Assembly: GCA_036250195.1 (NCBI GenBank)
Contig: JAVHZZ010000011.1
Location: 49,622,811 to 49,686,810 of the forward strand
Length of the DNA stretch: 64,000 nucleotides
From: Mixophyes australis
Lineage: Eukaryota; Chordata; Amphibia; Anura; Limnodynastidae
Direction of reading: 5' to 3'
A program made the translations under genes and the position numbers. Below the pieces are notes generated by a model. The model had not been told where the DNA came from, ran no database searches, and saw only the letters and a list, made by a program, of their open reading frames with translations. The stretch's first letter is position 1; the number at the start of each line of letters is the position of its first letter. Shown in pieces: positions 46,769-58,204 of the stretch.

Positions 46769-46780
46769 AAAGAAACTTGT

Positions 46781-47559
46781 TTTTATTTTAAATCATACTT
46801 TAAAGATTTCTTATGTTACTATATTGTAATAAAATATTTTAAACTAGCAATGTGGAAATAATACTGTGAATTGCTAAAATTAATTTTGTACAATTTACTA
46901 CCTTGAGGCGTTAAATAAATAAAATAGATATAAAACCAGAACTTTAAAAAAGGCATGCAAAAGAAGTTTTAACATCACTATAAACAAATTGTAAAATGTA
47001 GGGTAGATAATAAATAATGTAACAATATAATTCATAAAATGAACAGTCACACAAATGATAACATATGTCTGAAGCAGATTTAATAGAAGAAAGACATATA
47101 ATGGTGGTACAAGTATGGGTCTGCCCAGAGAAGATGCGGATTATGCAGTTCTGGTTGGAGTAGCACCAAAGACTCATGAGCTTTTCACAGTGTACATTTG
47201 CTAATGTGCATCTGCAATTCAAATAGTTCAATATGGCAGATACACTGAAAGCACAACTATTTGTGGATAGTTTGTCCAGATTCTCTCAGCAAGATGGCGG
47301 ATTCCCTGCCAGACTTGTTGTAGTGTCTTTAACAAAAGGTGATTTGTACTCTGTAGTGGATAAACTGTTTAATTGTTCAGGAATCACAGGAATTACAAGT
47401 TGATGTTGTAGTACAAACAAAATGGAGGTGGGGCATTGCTTGTGAGCCTAAGATGGCTCCCAATAGGTTTGATCATTGATCCTAATATACAGCTACATTC
47501 CAGGGCTTTCCCTACGCAAAGTCACAAGGAAGTGTCGCTGATATTGTCTGTGAAGTCTT
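46781..47559. other. Unassigned sequence, possibly 3' LTR of the gypsy element next door
   Basis: The AT-rich part (to about 47,260) has nothing recognisable. From about 47,270 the sequence is more GC-rich and could be the 3' end or LTR of the minus-strand gypsy element. Confidence 0.35.
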
Positions 47560-47769
47560 CTATTGACTGGCCATTGGAATATCTGGAGTGGCGGAGGTCG
47601 CCCATGGCCTTTTGGGACCAGACTCTGCATAGCTCAGATGCTGGTACACCCTTCCATATACCTGGGCCTCAACCTGCTGGTGTCCGACATGGAAGTGGCG
47701 AATCGTGTGAGTCCAGACAGCCTTAAAGAAGGCTGTGGGTGTGGTGAGCCTCCAGAGCTGACCTTTCCG

Positions 47770-50640
47770 CAAGGCGAGAGGTTTTTTTCACAGGTTTATC
47801 TTTTTGATCTGAATCAAACCCTTATTGAATCTAATATTTTTTCTACTGTATACTCAGGAGATCCATCAACAAGTACAAGAGGTGAAGCCTTGGAAAGAGT
47901 TCTCTTAAAGGTTTGGGTTCTGTAAGCCAGTTTCAGTAAATAACATTGAAAAGCATTAGGAAACTTAAGAGTTCTGGGTAAAGCCAAATGTATTGTGACT
48001 TTGCTAATTTTCTGGATGATCTTATATGGACTAATGAACCTGGGTCCCAATTTAGATGTGTCTTGATGATATTCATCATTATTTGGCTTGTCAAAAGCCA
48101 AATAAGGTCCCCAATGCGGAATATAACTGGTCTGTGATGTTTGTCAAAAATGTTTTTTTGACTTGAACAGAAGCTTAGGACAAGACTTTATGAACTTTCC
48201 TCTAGAACGATTTAAGAGTTCTGGCGGTATCACCAGCGGTCGAAGTGGAAATTTAGAAGTATCTGTATGAAAAATTAAATGAGAATATATACACCCCCAT
48301 TTCGACCACTGTATATCACAGACCTCAGAAGAGTATGCATGATCAAGTATAGATAAAGGTCGTAGGAATGAACGCCATGATGCAGGAGAAAGGTGCTATT
48401 CTAGAGGAAGAATGTGGTAGGTTATTATAAGCAAATTCAGCCTATGGCAGATGTTCTGCCCATTTATCCTGTAAAAGGTAGGTATAATGTCTTAAATATA
48501 AAATATAAAAGTAATTACAAAGTTAAATCTTGTAAAGGAGAGGGTCAATTGAGCTTGTCTACGTGTGAGTTTCTTGGCAGAACCAATGTATTCCAGGTTT
48601 TTATGATCAGTGAAAACAGTCACTTTATGATTTGCAACCTCCAACCAGTGCCGCTATTCATCTAGAGATCACTTTAAGTCTACAAGCTCTCCCTTTGCCG
48701 AAATAATGTTTAGCAGATTAATTTTTTTTTTACAAAAATGCACAGGGATGGAGTTTCTGAATCTCTGGATCTGCTTGTGAGAGGATTGTTCTAACTCTAA
48801 CATCTGAGGAATCAACCTCAACAAAGAACGTCAGTCGTGAACCCGGATGGTGCAGAAGTAAAAGCTTTCTTTAAGGATTCGAAAGCTTGCAAAGCCAGAG
48901 GGGACCAGGATGACAGATATGCACCTTTCTTTGTGAGTGCTGTTATTGTTGCTACTATAGAGGAAAGGTTGGTGTAAATCTCCATTAGTAGTTAGCAAAT
49001 GCCAGAAATCTTTAGATGGCCGTAATATTAACAGGCACTGCCTAATCCAATATGGCTTGAACCTTGATAAGATCTGTGGCTGAATCACCTAGAAATAATT
49101 TATTGTATAAATTTATTTTAATTAGCGGTGCAGTGAGATAATGTATATCATTGCAAACGGAATTTTTGTATTGGAAATGTATTGTGAGGACCCTTGAGCA
49201 ATAAGCATCACTGCTTGAAGTTTCTGCCTGACTCCTAATGCCTGCTGTATCCTGTGACCAACAGATAAGAGCAGGGCCATCTTAACAATATTATGGGCCC
49301 CCGGGCAAAGCAGTGCACCAGGGCCCCTACATATATAGATATATATATAGATATAGATTTATAGAGATATAGATATAGATATATAGAGATAGAGATAGAT
49401 AGATGTACTTGCTCAGAGACCCTTGAAGGTTTTTTTTGAAGGTTTTTTCTTTTGCAGGATTATTTATTCTAATTAAGAGCCCTGCCTATGGAGCCCCCTT
49501 GCCCGTGGGGCCCCTGGGCACCTGCCCATCGTGCCCAATGGGAAATATGGCCCTGGATAAGAGCCTACACTCTCCCTGGTTGTCCTGTGTTGAACCAAGC
49601 ATCTCTGCGTCAACGCTCTGCCTGCTACCCAGAAGCCCTGATCCACAGTAAGCTGTCAGGAGGTACCAGCCAGCCCACAGGAAGAGGCGCTGCAGCAGCT
49701 ATACCAGCTAACCAGAAGAAAGCAGTTCCAGGTGTCGGTGAATCAGCCTGATGGTGGCAGCCGAATCCTCCTACAACTGTTGTGCTGTTGGCAACTACAA
49801 GTCGGCAGGTGACACCAGTAGAAGTGGTCAGTAACAGTCAGTTACTGATAGTGAAAAAGCGGTCCAGATAAACTGTGTAGCATCCCTTCTCCTCTTTCCC
49901 CACAGGTCGAGTGTCAAAGTAAGCCCACGAGTCACAGGATGTGTAGAGAAGTCTTCAGCAGATCTGATGTAGCCCAAAAAGGAGACCTGAGGCACTTCAA
50001 ATTCACATTAGTCCCTTTTGGTAAACATCTTGTTAAGTTTTAGGTGTTCAAGGACTTGGCATACATGGGCCCGAAGTTGTGTGGGACTAGAGAAATAAAT
50101 CAGGACATCATCGACATAAACCACATAAAATATCCCAAAAATTTCAGAGAGCATCATTGATGAGATCTTGGAATACAGCAGGAGCGATGCAAAGGCTGAA
50201 TGACATTATCAGAGACTCATATTGTCCCAAATTGGTGTTAAAGATAATTTTCCATTCATCACCAGATTTTATTTTAATCGGATTGTAGCCCCCCTGATGT
50301 TCAATTTTAATTCAGAAAAGTTCACAAATTAATGAAAGTGGATATTGATTCTTTATAGTTATTTGATTAAGTTTACAGAGGCCAAAACAAAGATATAATC
50401 CTATATTGTAAGCTTCAATTGGTTATTTTGAAGGGTGAATAAAAAGTGTCTCAAGGTTTTCTTTTGTGTAATCGCCCATAGTCTAAGCCTCAGTAGCAGT
50501 TAAAGAATACAGTCTAGCTTTAGGCAAAATAGCCATAGAAACTAGGTTGATGGTACAATCATATAATCTATGAGTAGGCAGAGGGTCAGCAGAACTTTTA
50601 CTGAAAGCATCAGAATACTTTTGTCATGGAACAGGTAATT
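47770..50640 (-). mobile_element. Decayed chromovirus-type gypsy pol
   Basis: From high to low the minus strand shows the following. A pre-RT linker (LDCTIDL, LPKARLYSL and MGDYTKENL, about 50570-50420) comes first. RT then has IKIKSGDEWKIIFNTNLGQY, FQDLINDALS and the catalytic YVVYVDDVLIYFS (about 50300-50090), followed by VSFLGYI. Thumb and RNase H scraps follow (FRILKESF near 48880; FFIEVDSSDVRVRTILSQ near 48840-48780). Integrase C-terminal parts (AEFAYNNLPHSSSRIAPF near 48430; KLGPRFISPYKIIQKISKV) and an EYTVEKILDSIRV chromodomain start end at about 47815. Many stops and frameshifts make it dead. Sequence at about 49100-49900 is foreign and splits RT from RNase H. Confidence 0.75.
49272..49555. 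mobile_element. hAT-type MITE with 8-bp target duplication
   Basis: The ends are CAGGGCCAT and ATGGCCCTG, flanked by GATAAGAG on both sides (49264-49271 and 49556-49563). Internal GGGCCCCCGGGCAAAGCAGT, then GCACCAGGGCCCC, matches the element at 17779-18249. A TA/TAGA-rich stretch (about 49329-49405) fills the middle where the other copy has its palindrome. Confidence 0.85.
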
Positions 50641-51418
50641 CAAAAGAGTCCAAAGTATTTTGAAACAGAGGAATACTTAAACTACTGTGAGGACACTAAT
50701 CATTCCAGTGCATTATCTCTCTGGTTTTACAACGGATTTCTGGATTGTGTCTAAGAAACCAAGGATATCCCAAGAAGATAGGAAAATTGGTGAGTTGATG
50801 AATAGAAAAGTAATATGTTCAGAGTAAAACTTCCTAATGTTCATAGTCACTTATGAAGTAGAAAAGAAAGCCTGGCAGAGCATATCTGAGTAACTAGTAG
50901 AATGCAAGCCAGATGAAAACCTAACATTAATAAGATGAAGTACTTATTTTTCTAGGATGGCCTGAAATCCCCAATGGCTGAACTGATAAAGAAGCTTTGA
51001 GAGTCTGGATTGACACACTAGTATAATGCTTTGGCACACTTGCAGAATGCTATGCAAAGTAAAATATTTGAGCTGCAAAATGCAAACAATGAACTTGTGC
51101 TACACTTAGAAGACCTGAAGAGTATGTCCACAAGCAATTACTTGGTAATTAAAAATATCCCTGAGACTGTTGAAAATTATTTCCTGACCAGATTGTTTAA
51201 AATGCTTTTTGAAGGATTTTATTTACTGTGAGTCGTCATTTGTTATCTACGTACTGTAGTGTCTTTGCAACCTGCAGTGCATTGGGAGGAGGACCAGAGG
51301 AGGACCATATGTCACAGGGAACACAGACTTAACATCATTAACAGATACAAAACACACAGTAAAGCAAAACATTTCACCCTTATGTTCATCATGCTACACA
51401 TAACACACAGAACACTTA
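50641..51418. other. Unassigned sequence next to gypsy relic
   Basis: The first part (to about 50,950) may be protease-region sequence of the gypsy relic, with too many stops to prove. The rest has no recognised feature. Confidence 0.35.
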
Positions 51419-51728
51419 GGGCCTGATTCATTAAGGAAAGTAAGGGGGAAAAAAAGTTAATTTTCTCCTGGACAAACCATGTTACAATGTAAGGGGTGGA
51501 AATTAGTTTATTATTTTGCACATAAGTTAAATACTGGCTGTTTTTTCGTCTAGCACAAAAATGTTTAATTGTTCACTAAAATTTAAAGTTGATCTAGGAC
51601 ATGCCCTACCCCATCTATAAATCTGTCCCCACGTTTTAAAATCACCTCCCTCTCTAATGCAACATGATTTTGCCAAGGTGCAAAGTTACTCTTTATTTGG
51701 CTTTTTTTTTCCTTAATTAATCAGGCCC
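51419..51728. mobile_element. MITE, family A, copy 3 (complete)
   Basis: It starts GGGCCTGATTCATTAAGGAA and ends TTCCTTAATTAATCAGGCCC, flanked by TTA on both sides (51416-51418 and 51729-51731). At 310 bp it is the cleanest copy of the family seen at 5762 and 9693. TTA duplication and ends fit PIF/Harbinger. Confidence 0.85.
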
Positions 51729-51904
51729 TTAGAATTTAGCATCACATTTTTATCGAGATGGAAGAAATTGATAGGGGTAGATTATTTTAGGTTGGACATA
51801 TATTAATACATTGAGATATGTGGATAGTGGAATACTTTAGGGTTATATTTTATTTTTAGGTGCCATGACACATGACTAAGAGGATATTAGTGAATGGAGA
51901 ATAT

Positions 51905-51922
51905 GGGGGGGGGGGGGGGGGG
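51905..51922 (+). repeat. G18 homopolymer
   Basis: Eighteen consecutive G. Such a run can form G-quadruplexes and is error-prone in sequencing. Confidence 0.9.
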
Positions 51923-52777
51923 TATTGTTTGCTATTAGTGTACTTAAATATAATATATTCCCGGAAATTGAAGGATTGTAACCCACAGAATACGCTCAGT
52001 CACTGCAGGGTATTTTTTAAATTTAGTTAGAGCTAAGACAATTATCATTTTTAGGGGTCTTGGTGGCAAAGTGTATTTTAGTCTGAAGCATTTTTAATCA
52101 TAGTAGCATGTGTTTTAAACTATCACAAGCTGAGGTCTTGACAGTATGATGGACATCACTATAGTAGGTTGTCATGCTGCCTATATGAGAGTATTATGTA
52201 GTATATTGTGATGTCAATATAAGTGTGGGAAATTATTGAACAATAGACTGGTTATACAATGATACATAACAAACTCCTTTACATTTAAGATGGTATATAT
52301 CTCATCATGCATATAGTCTCTGAGCAGCCACTGTGACAACTATAATGTTAAATACATTATAAATAAATAATGAGTACAATTATACTGAGTTAAAAAATCG
52401 AGAATTGGGAATTAGAAAATGTGAAGAAACAAAGAGAAAGAGTAAGTAATAGTAAGCAATGAGTGCAATGAACTGTATCCCATGGCACAAATGTGCACTG
52501 TGTATGCAAGTCATAAACAATGTAAAATGCATAGATATGGCTCTAATTGTGTATACTATTATAAATATGAATTGTTTCATACCTATACATATGGTATAGA
52601 TGATAAGTAATTCTGCTATCAATTAGTTAGTCTAAGTTCTAAAGATAATACTAACCGCATGGAGGTGGTAAATTAGGTAAGAGAGCTGTCAAAGTTAATT
52701 GTTCACACTAATCCAACTACTACATTAATACATCAATAAACCCATCCAGGTGTCAGATATAATTTGTCATCCTAATG

Positions 52778-52780
<3 letters not shown>
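51923..52780. other. AT-rich sequence, nothing recognised
   Basis: No coding motif and no element ends. Confidence 0.5.

Positions 52781-52820
<40 letters not shown>
52781..52820. repeat. (TA)n microsatellite
   Basis: About 40 bp of TA repeats, close to the 3' end of the L2-type LINE. Confidence 0.95.
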
Positions 52821-52825
<5 letters not shown>

Positions 52826-52856
52826 TGTATATATTTGTTATTGTTAGGGTGGCAAA

Positions 52857-55800
52857 GTATTATTATTATTATTATTAATATTTATTTATAAGGCGCCACA
52901 AGGCATCCGCAGCGCCGTACAGAGACAAACAAAATCACAATACAATGGGAGACAGCACAGTACAGTAAACACAGCAACTCAGTACGCTCAATGCACAGCT
53001 AGAGAGGGCGGGGAAGGGGGAGGGAGGATCCGCAAACGACGTGGCCCAAGAAGGAGGGCGCGGAAGACAGGGAGACCCCCAGGGGGGAGGAGGGAGCGAG
53101 AGTGGACGTGGGGTGGAGGACCCTCGAGGAGGAGGGCTAAGTAGCTGGAGAGCAGAGTTAGAAGTGGTGGAAACAGGAGGAGAGATGGCCCTGCTCAGAG
53201 GAGCGTACAATCTAAAGGGAGGGGTTGACAGACAGAGAGACGCAGGGGAGAGAGGGAGAGTAGGGGGACAGAGGCAGAAGATAAGGTAGGAAGTTAAGTG
53301 GGAGACAGAAAGGCTTTAAGAAAAAGGTGGGTTTTTAGGGCCCATTTGAAGCTTGACAGATTAGGGGAAGTTCTGATGGAGGGAGGGAGCTTGTTCCAGT
53401 GGAGGGGGGCAGCGCGGGCGAAGTCTTGGATACGCGCGTGGGAGGAGGTTATAAGGGGGGAAGAGAGGCGACGGTCAGAGGCAGAACGGAGAGGGCGGGA
53501 TGGAGCATGAATAGAGAGGAGGGTGGAGATGTAGGGCGCAGTGGAGTTGGCGAGGGCCTTGTAGGTGAGTGTGAGGAGCTTAAAGAGGATTCTGAAGGGG
53601 AATGGGAGCCAGTGAAGGGCTAGGTAGAGGGGGGAGACAAAAGAGGAGCGACGAGAGAGGAAAATAAGCCTAGCTGCAGCGTTAAGGACGGATCGAAGGG
53701 GATCGAGATGAGAGTGGGGGAGGCCAGTGAGGAGGAGGTTGCAGTAGTCCAGGATGATCAGAGAGTGGATAAGGCATTTGGTGGCATCTTGGGAGAGGAA
53801 GGGCCGGATGCGAGCGATGTTGCGCAGCTGGAAGCGGCAGGATTTAGCAAGAGAGGATGTGGGGGCCAAAGGAGAGAGAGGAGTCGAGGATGACACCAAG
53901 GCAGCGAAGTTGGGGGACAGGGGAGATAGAGGTGTTGTCGACAGTGATGGAGAGGTCAGAAGGGGATGGGGTATGAGAGGGAGGAAAAACTATGAGCTCA
54001 GTTTTGGCAAGGTTAAGTTTGAGGAATCGAGAGGACATCCAGGAGGAGATGGCAGAGAGGCAGGCAGACACCCTAGAGAGGAGGGAGGGAGAGAGATCAG
54101 GAGAGGAGTGGTATAGTTGAGTGTCGTCAGCTTAAAGGTGGTAGCTGAAGTCGAAGGAGCTGATGAGTTCACCCAGGGAGGAGGTGTATAGAGAGAAGAG
54201 TAAGGGTCCCAGAACAGAGCCCTGAGGGACCCCGACTGGAAGGGTGGATGGGGGGGAGAGAGACCCAGAGGTGGTGACAGAGAAGGATCGGTGAGTAAGG
54301 AAAGAGGTGAACCAGGACAGGACTGGGCCGGAGAGGCCGAAAGACTGGAGGGTGTGAAGGAGGAGGGGGTGGTCAACGGTGTCAAAGGCTGCAGAGAGGT
54401 CAAGGAGGATGAGAAGGGAGAAGTGGCCCCTGGCTTTTTGCAGAGAGGAGGTCATTGGTGACTTTAGCCAGGGCAGTTTCAGTGGAGTGGAGGGGGCGGA
54501 AACCAGACTGGAGAGGATCAAGGGGGGAGTATTCAGAAAGGTAGGAGGTGAGACGGCTGCAGACGAGCCTCTCGAGAATTTTGGAGGCAAAAGGGAGAAG
54601 AGATATGGGGCGATAGTTCGAGAGAGAAGTGGGGTCGAGATTAGGTTTCTTAAGAATGGGGGATACGAGAGCATGTTTGAAGGAGGAGGGGAAGATGTCA
54701 GTGGAGAGGGAGAGATTAAAGAGGTGAGCGAGGTGGGAGCAGGTGGTGGGGGAAAGGGAGCGAAGAAGGTGGGAGGGGATGGGATCCAGGGGGCAGGTAG
54801 TGGGGGGGAGGATAAAATGAGAGAGTGGACTTCCTCGCCGGTGGTGGGACGGAAGGAGTGGAGGGGGAAGGTGGTTGGGGGGGAGGACAGAAGAGTGGGA
54901 GGGGTGGAAGAGAGAGTGGAGGAGGAGATTTCAAGTCGGATGGCCTCGATTTTAGAGGAGAAGAAGGAGGCGAAATCAGAGGCAGTCAGGGAGGAGGGGG
55001 TGGGGGGGAGGGGAGGGGGCCAGGAGAGTGCTGAAGGTGGCAAAGAGGCGGCGGGGGTTAGAGGACTGGGAAGAGATGAGGGATTTAAAGAAAGATTGTT
55101 TAGCGAGTGAGAGGGCAGAGCTGTAGGATGAAAGGATGAATTTAAAGTGGAGGAAGTCAGCCAGGGAGCGGGATTTTCTCCAGTGACGTTCGGCGGAACG
55201 GGAGCATTTTTGGAGGAAGCGGGTAAATTTGGAGTGCCAGGGTTGGGGTTTGGAGCAGCGGGGGTGGATGGAGTGGGCAGGGGCGACCACGTCCAGAGCG
55301 GAGGTGAGGGTGTGATTGTAGAGGGAGACCGCCTGGTTGGGGCAGGCCTGGGAGGAAAGGGGAGAAAGGAGGGTATCGAGAGAGGAGGACAGAGAGGCAG
55401 GGTCAAGAGCATCGAGGTTGCGTATGGACAGAGTAGGTTTGGGCAGGGGGAGGGGAGCAGGAGAAGAGGAGAGAGAGAAGGAGAGGAGATGGTGGTCGGA
55501 TAGAGGAAAGGGAGAGATGGAGAAGTCGGAGAGATTACATAGGTAGGAGAAGACAAGATCAAGGGAGTGACCAAGGCAGTGGGTAGAGGAGGAGGTCCAT
55601 TGGGTGAGACCAAGGGAGGAAGAGAGGGTGAGCAGTTTGCTGGAAGCAGGGTAGGTGGGGTTGTCGATGGGGATATAAAAGTCACCGAGAATGATCGAGG
55701 GGGGATCGGAGGAGAGGTAGTGAGGAAGCCAGCTAGCAAAGTTGTCAAGGAAGAGGGAGGTGGGGCCAGGGGGGCGGTAGATGACAGTGACGCGGAGATG

Positions 55801-56320
55801 GATGGGGTAGAAGAGGCGGATGGAGTGAGCTTCAAAAGAGGAGAAGGAGAGGGAGGGTTCAGGGGGAATGACACGAAAAGTACAGGTGGAGGAGAGGAGG
55901 AGGCCAACTCCACCGCCAGGGCGGGCACCAGGCCTGGCGGAGTGGGTGAAGGAGAGGCCACCATAGGAGAGGGCAGCGGGGGAAGTAGTATCAGAATCGG
56001 AGAGCCAGGTTTCAGTAACGGCAAGAAGGTTAAAGGAGTTGGATAGAAAGAGGTCGTGGATAGCAGTCAGCTTGTTGCGGACGGATCTGGCATTCCAGAG
56101 GGCACAGAAGAAAGGGGGAGAGGAGAGGGGGGAAATGGGGATGAGGTTAGCAAGATGAGCAGCGCGCGGGGGATGGCGGGGAGGAACGGGAGAGGTAGGG
56201 CGGGGGGAGAGTATGGGTATGGAGTGAGAGCGGGGAGGCATAGTAGGGAGAGAGAGTAACAGAACAGTGAGATAGTGGGGACAGTGAAAAACAGGTAAGA
56301 ACAAAGGCAGGAAGACAATG
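52857..56320 (-). mobile_element. L2-type LINE, nearly full length, broken
   Basis: The minus strand contains an APE endonuclease, RT, C-terminal domain, a G-poor 3' UTR and a tail: GGCGCTGCGGATGCCTTGTG, GCGCCTTATAAATAAATATT and (AAT)n at 52857-52881. This tail (gcgcc-TTATAAATAAA followed by a short tandem repeat) is typical of L2 LINEs. The 5' border is uncertain; sequence to about 56,500 may belong. Confidence 0.8.
53294..56241 (-). pseudogene. L2-type LINE ORF2 (endonuclease-RT), several frameshifts and a stop in the RT box
   Basis: From 56241 the frame gives an endonuclease: [61 protein letters not shown] and [11 protein letters not shown] frameshift near 54990 leads to [19 protein letters not shown] and then through shifted text to [29 protein letters not shown] and [20 protein letters not shown]. 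The catalytic YADD box reads stop-ADDTQLY (TAA near 54131-54133). Then follow SRFLKLNLAKTELIVF, LGVILDSSLSF and the C-terminal AARLIFLSRRSSFVSPLYLA, LHWLPFPFRILFKLLTLTYK and APLHWNKLPPSIRTS, ending at 53294. Inactive. The coding strand is strongly C/T-rich, which keeps wrong frames open over hundreds of codons. Confidence 0.8.
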
Positions 56321-57083
56321 AAAAGGTGGAAGATAAAGATAAAGTAATTCATAACATGGACCAGCTCCCTAGACACTGGCCACTGTCTGGCATCGGTCAC
56401 ACTGCACAAATGAAAATTACAGGTTTCAATAGTTTGCACTCCTCCCACAGCTCTACCTTGATAGACAGGTGACACTCCCACCTTACCTTTAAAAGGAGTT
56501 CTCGTCAGGTGCTCTGATTGATTGCCAGCTAAACACCTAACTAACAAAAATAGCAGGAGAGCGCTAAGCTTTGAAAAAATATAAAAATGTAATGCATTAT
56601 ATTAATATTCATAAAAACACAAAACATCAGTGGCATTACTTATGGAGTAGGATCAATGTAAACTTCAGGTGTAGCAATCTGTAATGTAAATATCTCAGAA
56701 ACTGTATATAACACAGTCCAGATTATTGCATAAGATGGTCCAAAACCTTCAAACGCTACTGTTCAGAGAAGTATAAGAATATATGATTACCACTGGTTTA
56801 AGGTACTGTATAAAAGATACTCCTAGGCTGAAGCGACACTTTCCTCACAGCTGTGTGTGAATGAATTTTCCAATCATTGAAAATATAACATAGTGCGCAT
56901 AGGATATATATAGCAAGTAATGAAGATAATACTCATTCGATTCTTCAGCCAACAATATACAGAGAAAGCGTAGAAATCAGTACCACAGTAGACTCAGTGA
57001 TATAAAGCAAAATCTCCTGGTAGCAGATGAAGAAATAACCCCGGGGTTTTGAAATGCACCAAACTACAACAAGTATGCCGCCA

Positions 57084-57127
57084 ATCAGCTGACACGTTTC
57101 TCAACTGTCAAGAAGCTGTTTCATCAG
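57084..57127 (-). ncRNA. Hammerhead-ribozyme-like motif with intact core boxes
   Basis: The minus strand has CTGATGA (57127-57121), a 20-base stem-II region (AACAG to GTTGA, imperfect pairing) and GAAAC, then GTGTC. Both core boxes are canonical. It lies about 1.1 kb 3' of the deleted Penelope ORF on the same strand, as expected for an element end. Stem I pairing is not evident. Confidence 0.45.
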
Positions 57128-57660
57128 AAGTGTGGTGAATGAATCCTTCCGTGCAATGTTATAACAAGCATCTGAGTCACATGTATCTCCTCAGCCAATG
57201 AACGTTTGGCGGGTCACATGATCTACAGCATCCCATCTGCCAATAATTATTAGATGGGTCACGTGACCCTCGGCATCCAATCATATGCGGTCTCCATTCA
57301 GTATTTCGGCAAGGAAACTCTCACTGAGTCCCTAAATCAGCTGTCATTCATAAAACAATGCAAAGATCGTCCCAGCATCTATTTGTATAACACTGTATAG
57401 TTTGTATTCAATACAGTTTCAAAAGAATTACTTATATAAACTAAAAAATATTATTTAACAGGTATGGCACCATAGCTCTACAGTCACACATAAAAAAAAA
57501 TACATTCAAACAAGACAGCAGCAAGTTAGCTCATATATTCCCACCAAATAATAAATCAAATTCAGCATAATGTCTAAAAAATGTATATATAGTAGCTCAT
57601 ACAGACACGATGGTACAATACAACCACTAAAGAATTCTATAGGAAACAAAATGTATATAT

Positions 57661-57679
57661 GTATGTGTGTGTGTGTGTG

Positions 57680-57716
<37 letters not shown>
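57661..57716. repeat. (GT)n-(TA)n compound microsatellite
   Basis: A GT run followed by a TA run of about 35 bp. Neighbouring Tyr/Ile/Val-rich frames are its translation. Confidence 0.95.
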
Positions 57717-57718
<2 letters not shown>

Positions 57719-58204
57719 TGTGTGGGCTCCTAATACACCCCCTGTTCTATACAATTGATGTTTCTTGTTTCTACAGACCTACCCTCAAGATATGTGATGG
57801 ACAAAATCAAGACACATACATAAATACTAATATACATTCAAAATACTATATGTTTATGAAATAAATAACCAAATCATTATGACCACTTTTTAGTGGCCCA
57901 TATGGAAAGAGAATAAAGAATATAGACACAAGATGGAACAATTGGACAAATATATTCAAAGGATCCAAAAACATGCATAGGCCCGACAAACAACAGAGCC
58001 CAAAAAACTTCCAAATTGGAAAATTAAAACCAACTTCTACACCTAAAAATCTGAAAAAAAACCCAAAAACAAAACAAAAATAAACAAAAGTCAGTCTGTT
58101 CAATATTCTCAATAGGACCATGTAGAAAATTAGATATTGTTCAATTGTATACTATCACTAAGCCCGCGTGGTGTCACCGTTTTGAGTCTAAAGATTCAAT
58201 AAGC

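Larger units (their letters stand above)
43140..46780 (-). mobile_element. Penelope-like element, 5'-truncated, with intact late ORF
   Basis: The minus strand carries the 633-codon RT/GIY-YIG frame (46768-44867). About 1.7 kb of 3' noncoding sequence follows, containing a hammerhead-like motif (44054-44014). The coding frame lacks the N-terminal region normal for these proteins, so the 5' end was lost near 46780. The 3' border is unclear; AGCGCTCCC near 43146 may mark it. Confidence 0.7.

Noticed and set aside
54379..55110. Long Gly/Glu-rich plus-strand frames in 53-56 kb
   Set aside because: They are the antisense of the LINE and have low-complexity purine composition.
54132..56024. A 630-codon minus-strand Pro/Ser-rich frame
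   Set aside because: Most of it is an out-of-frame reading of the L2-type LINE. Only parts match RT, and the coding strand's C/T bias explains the lack of stops.
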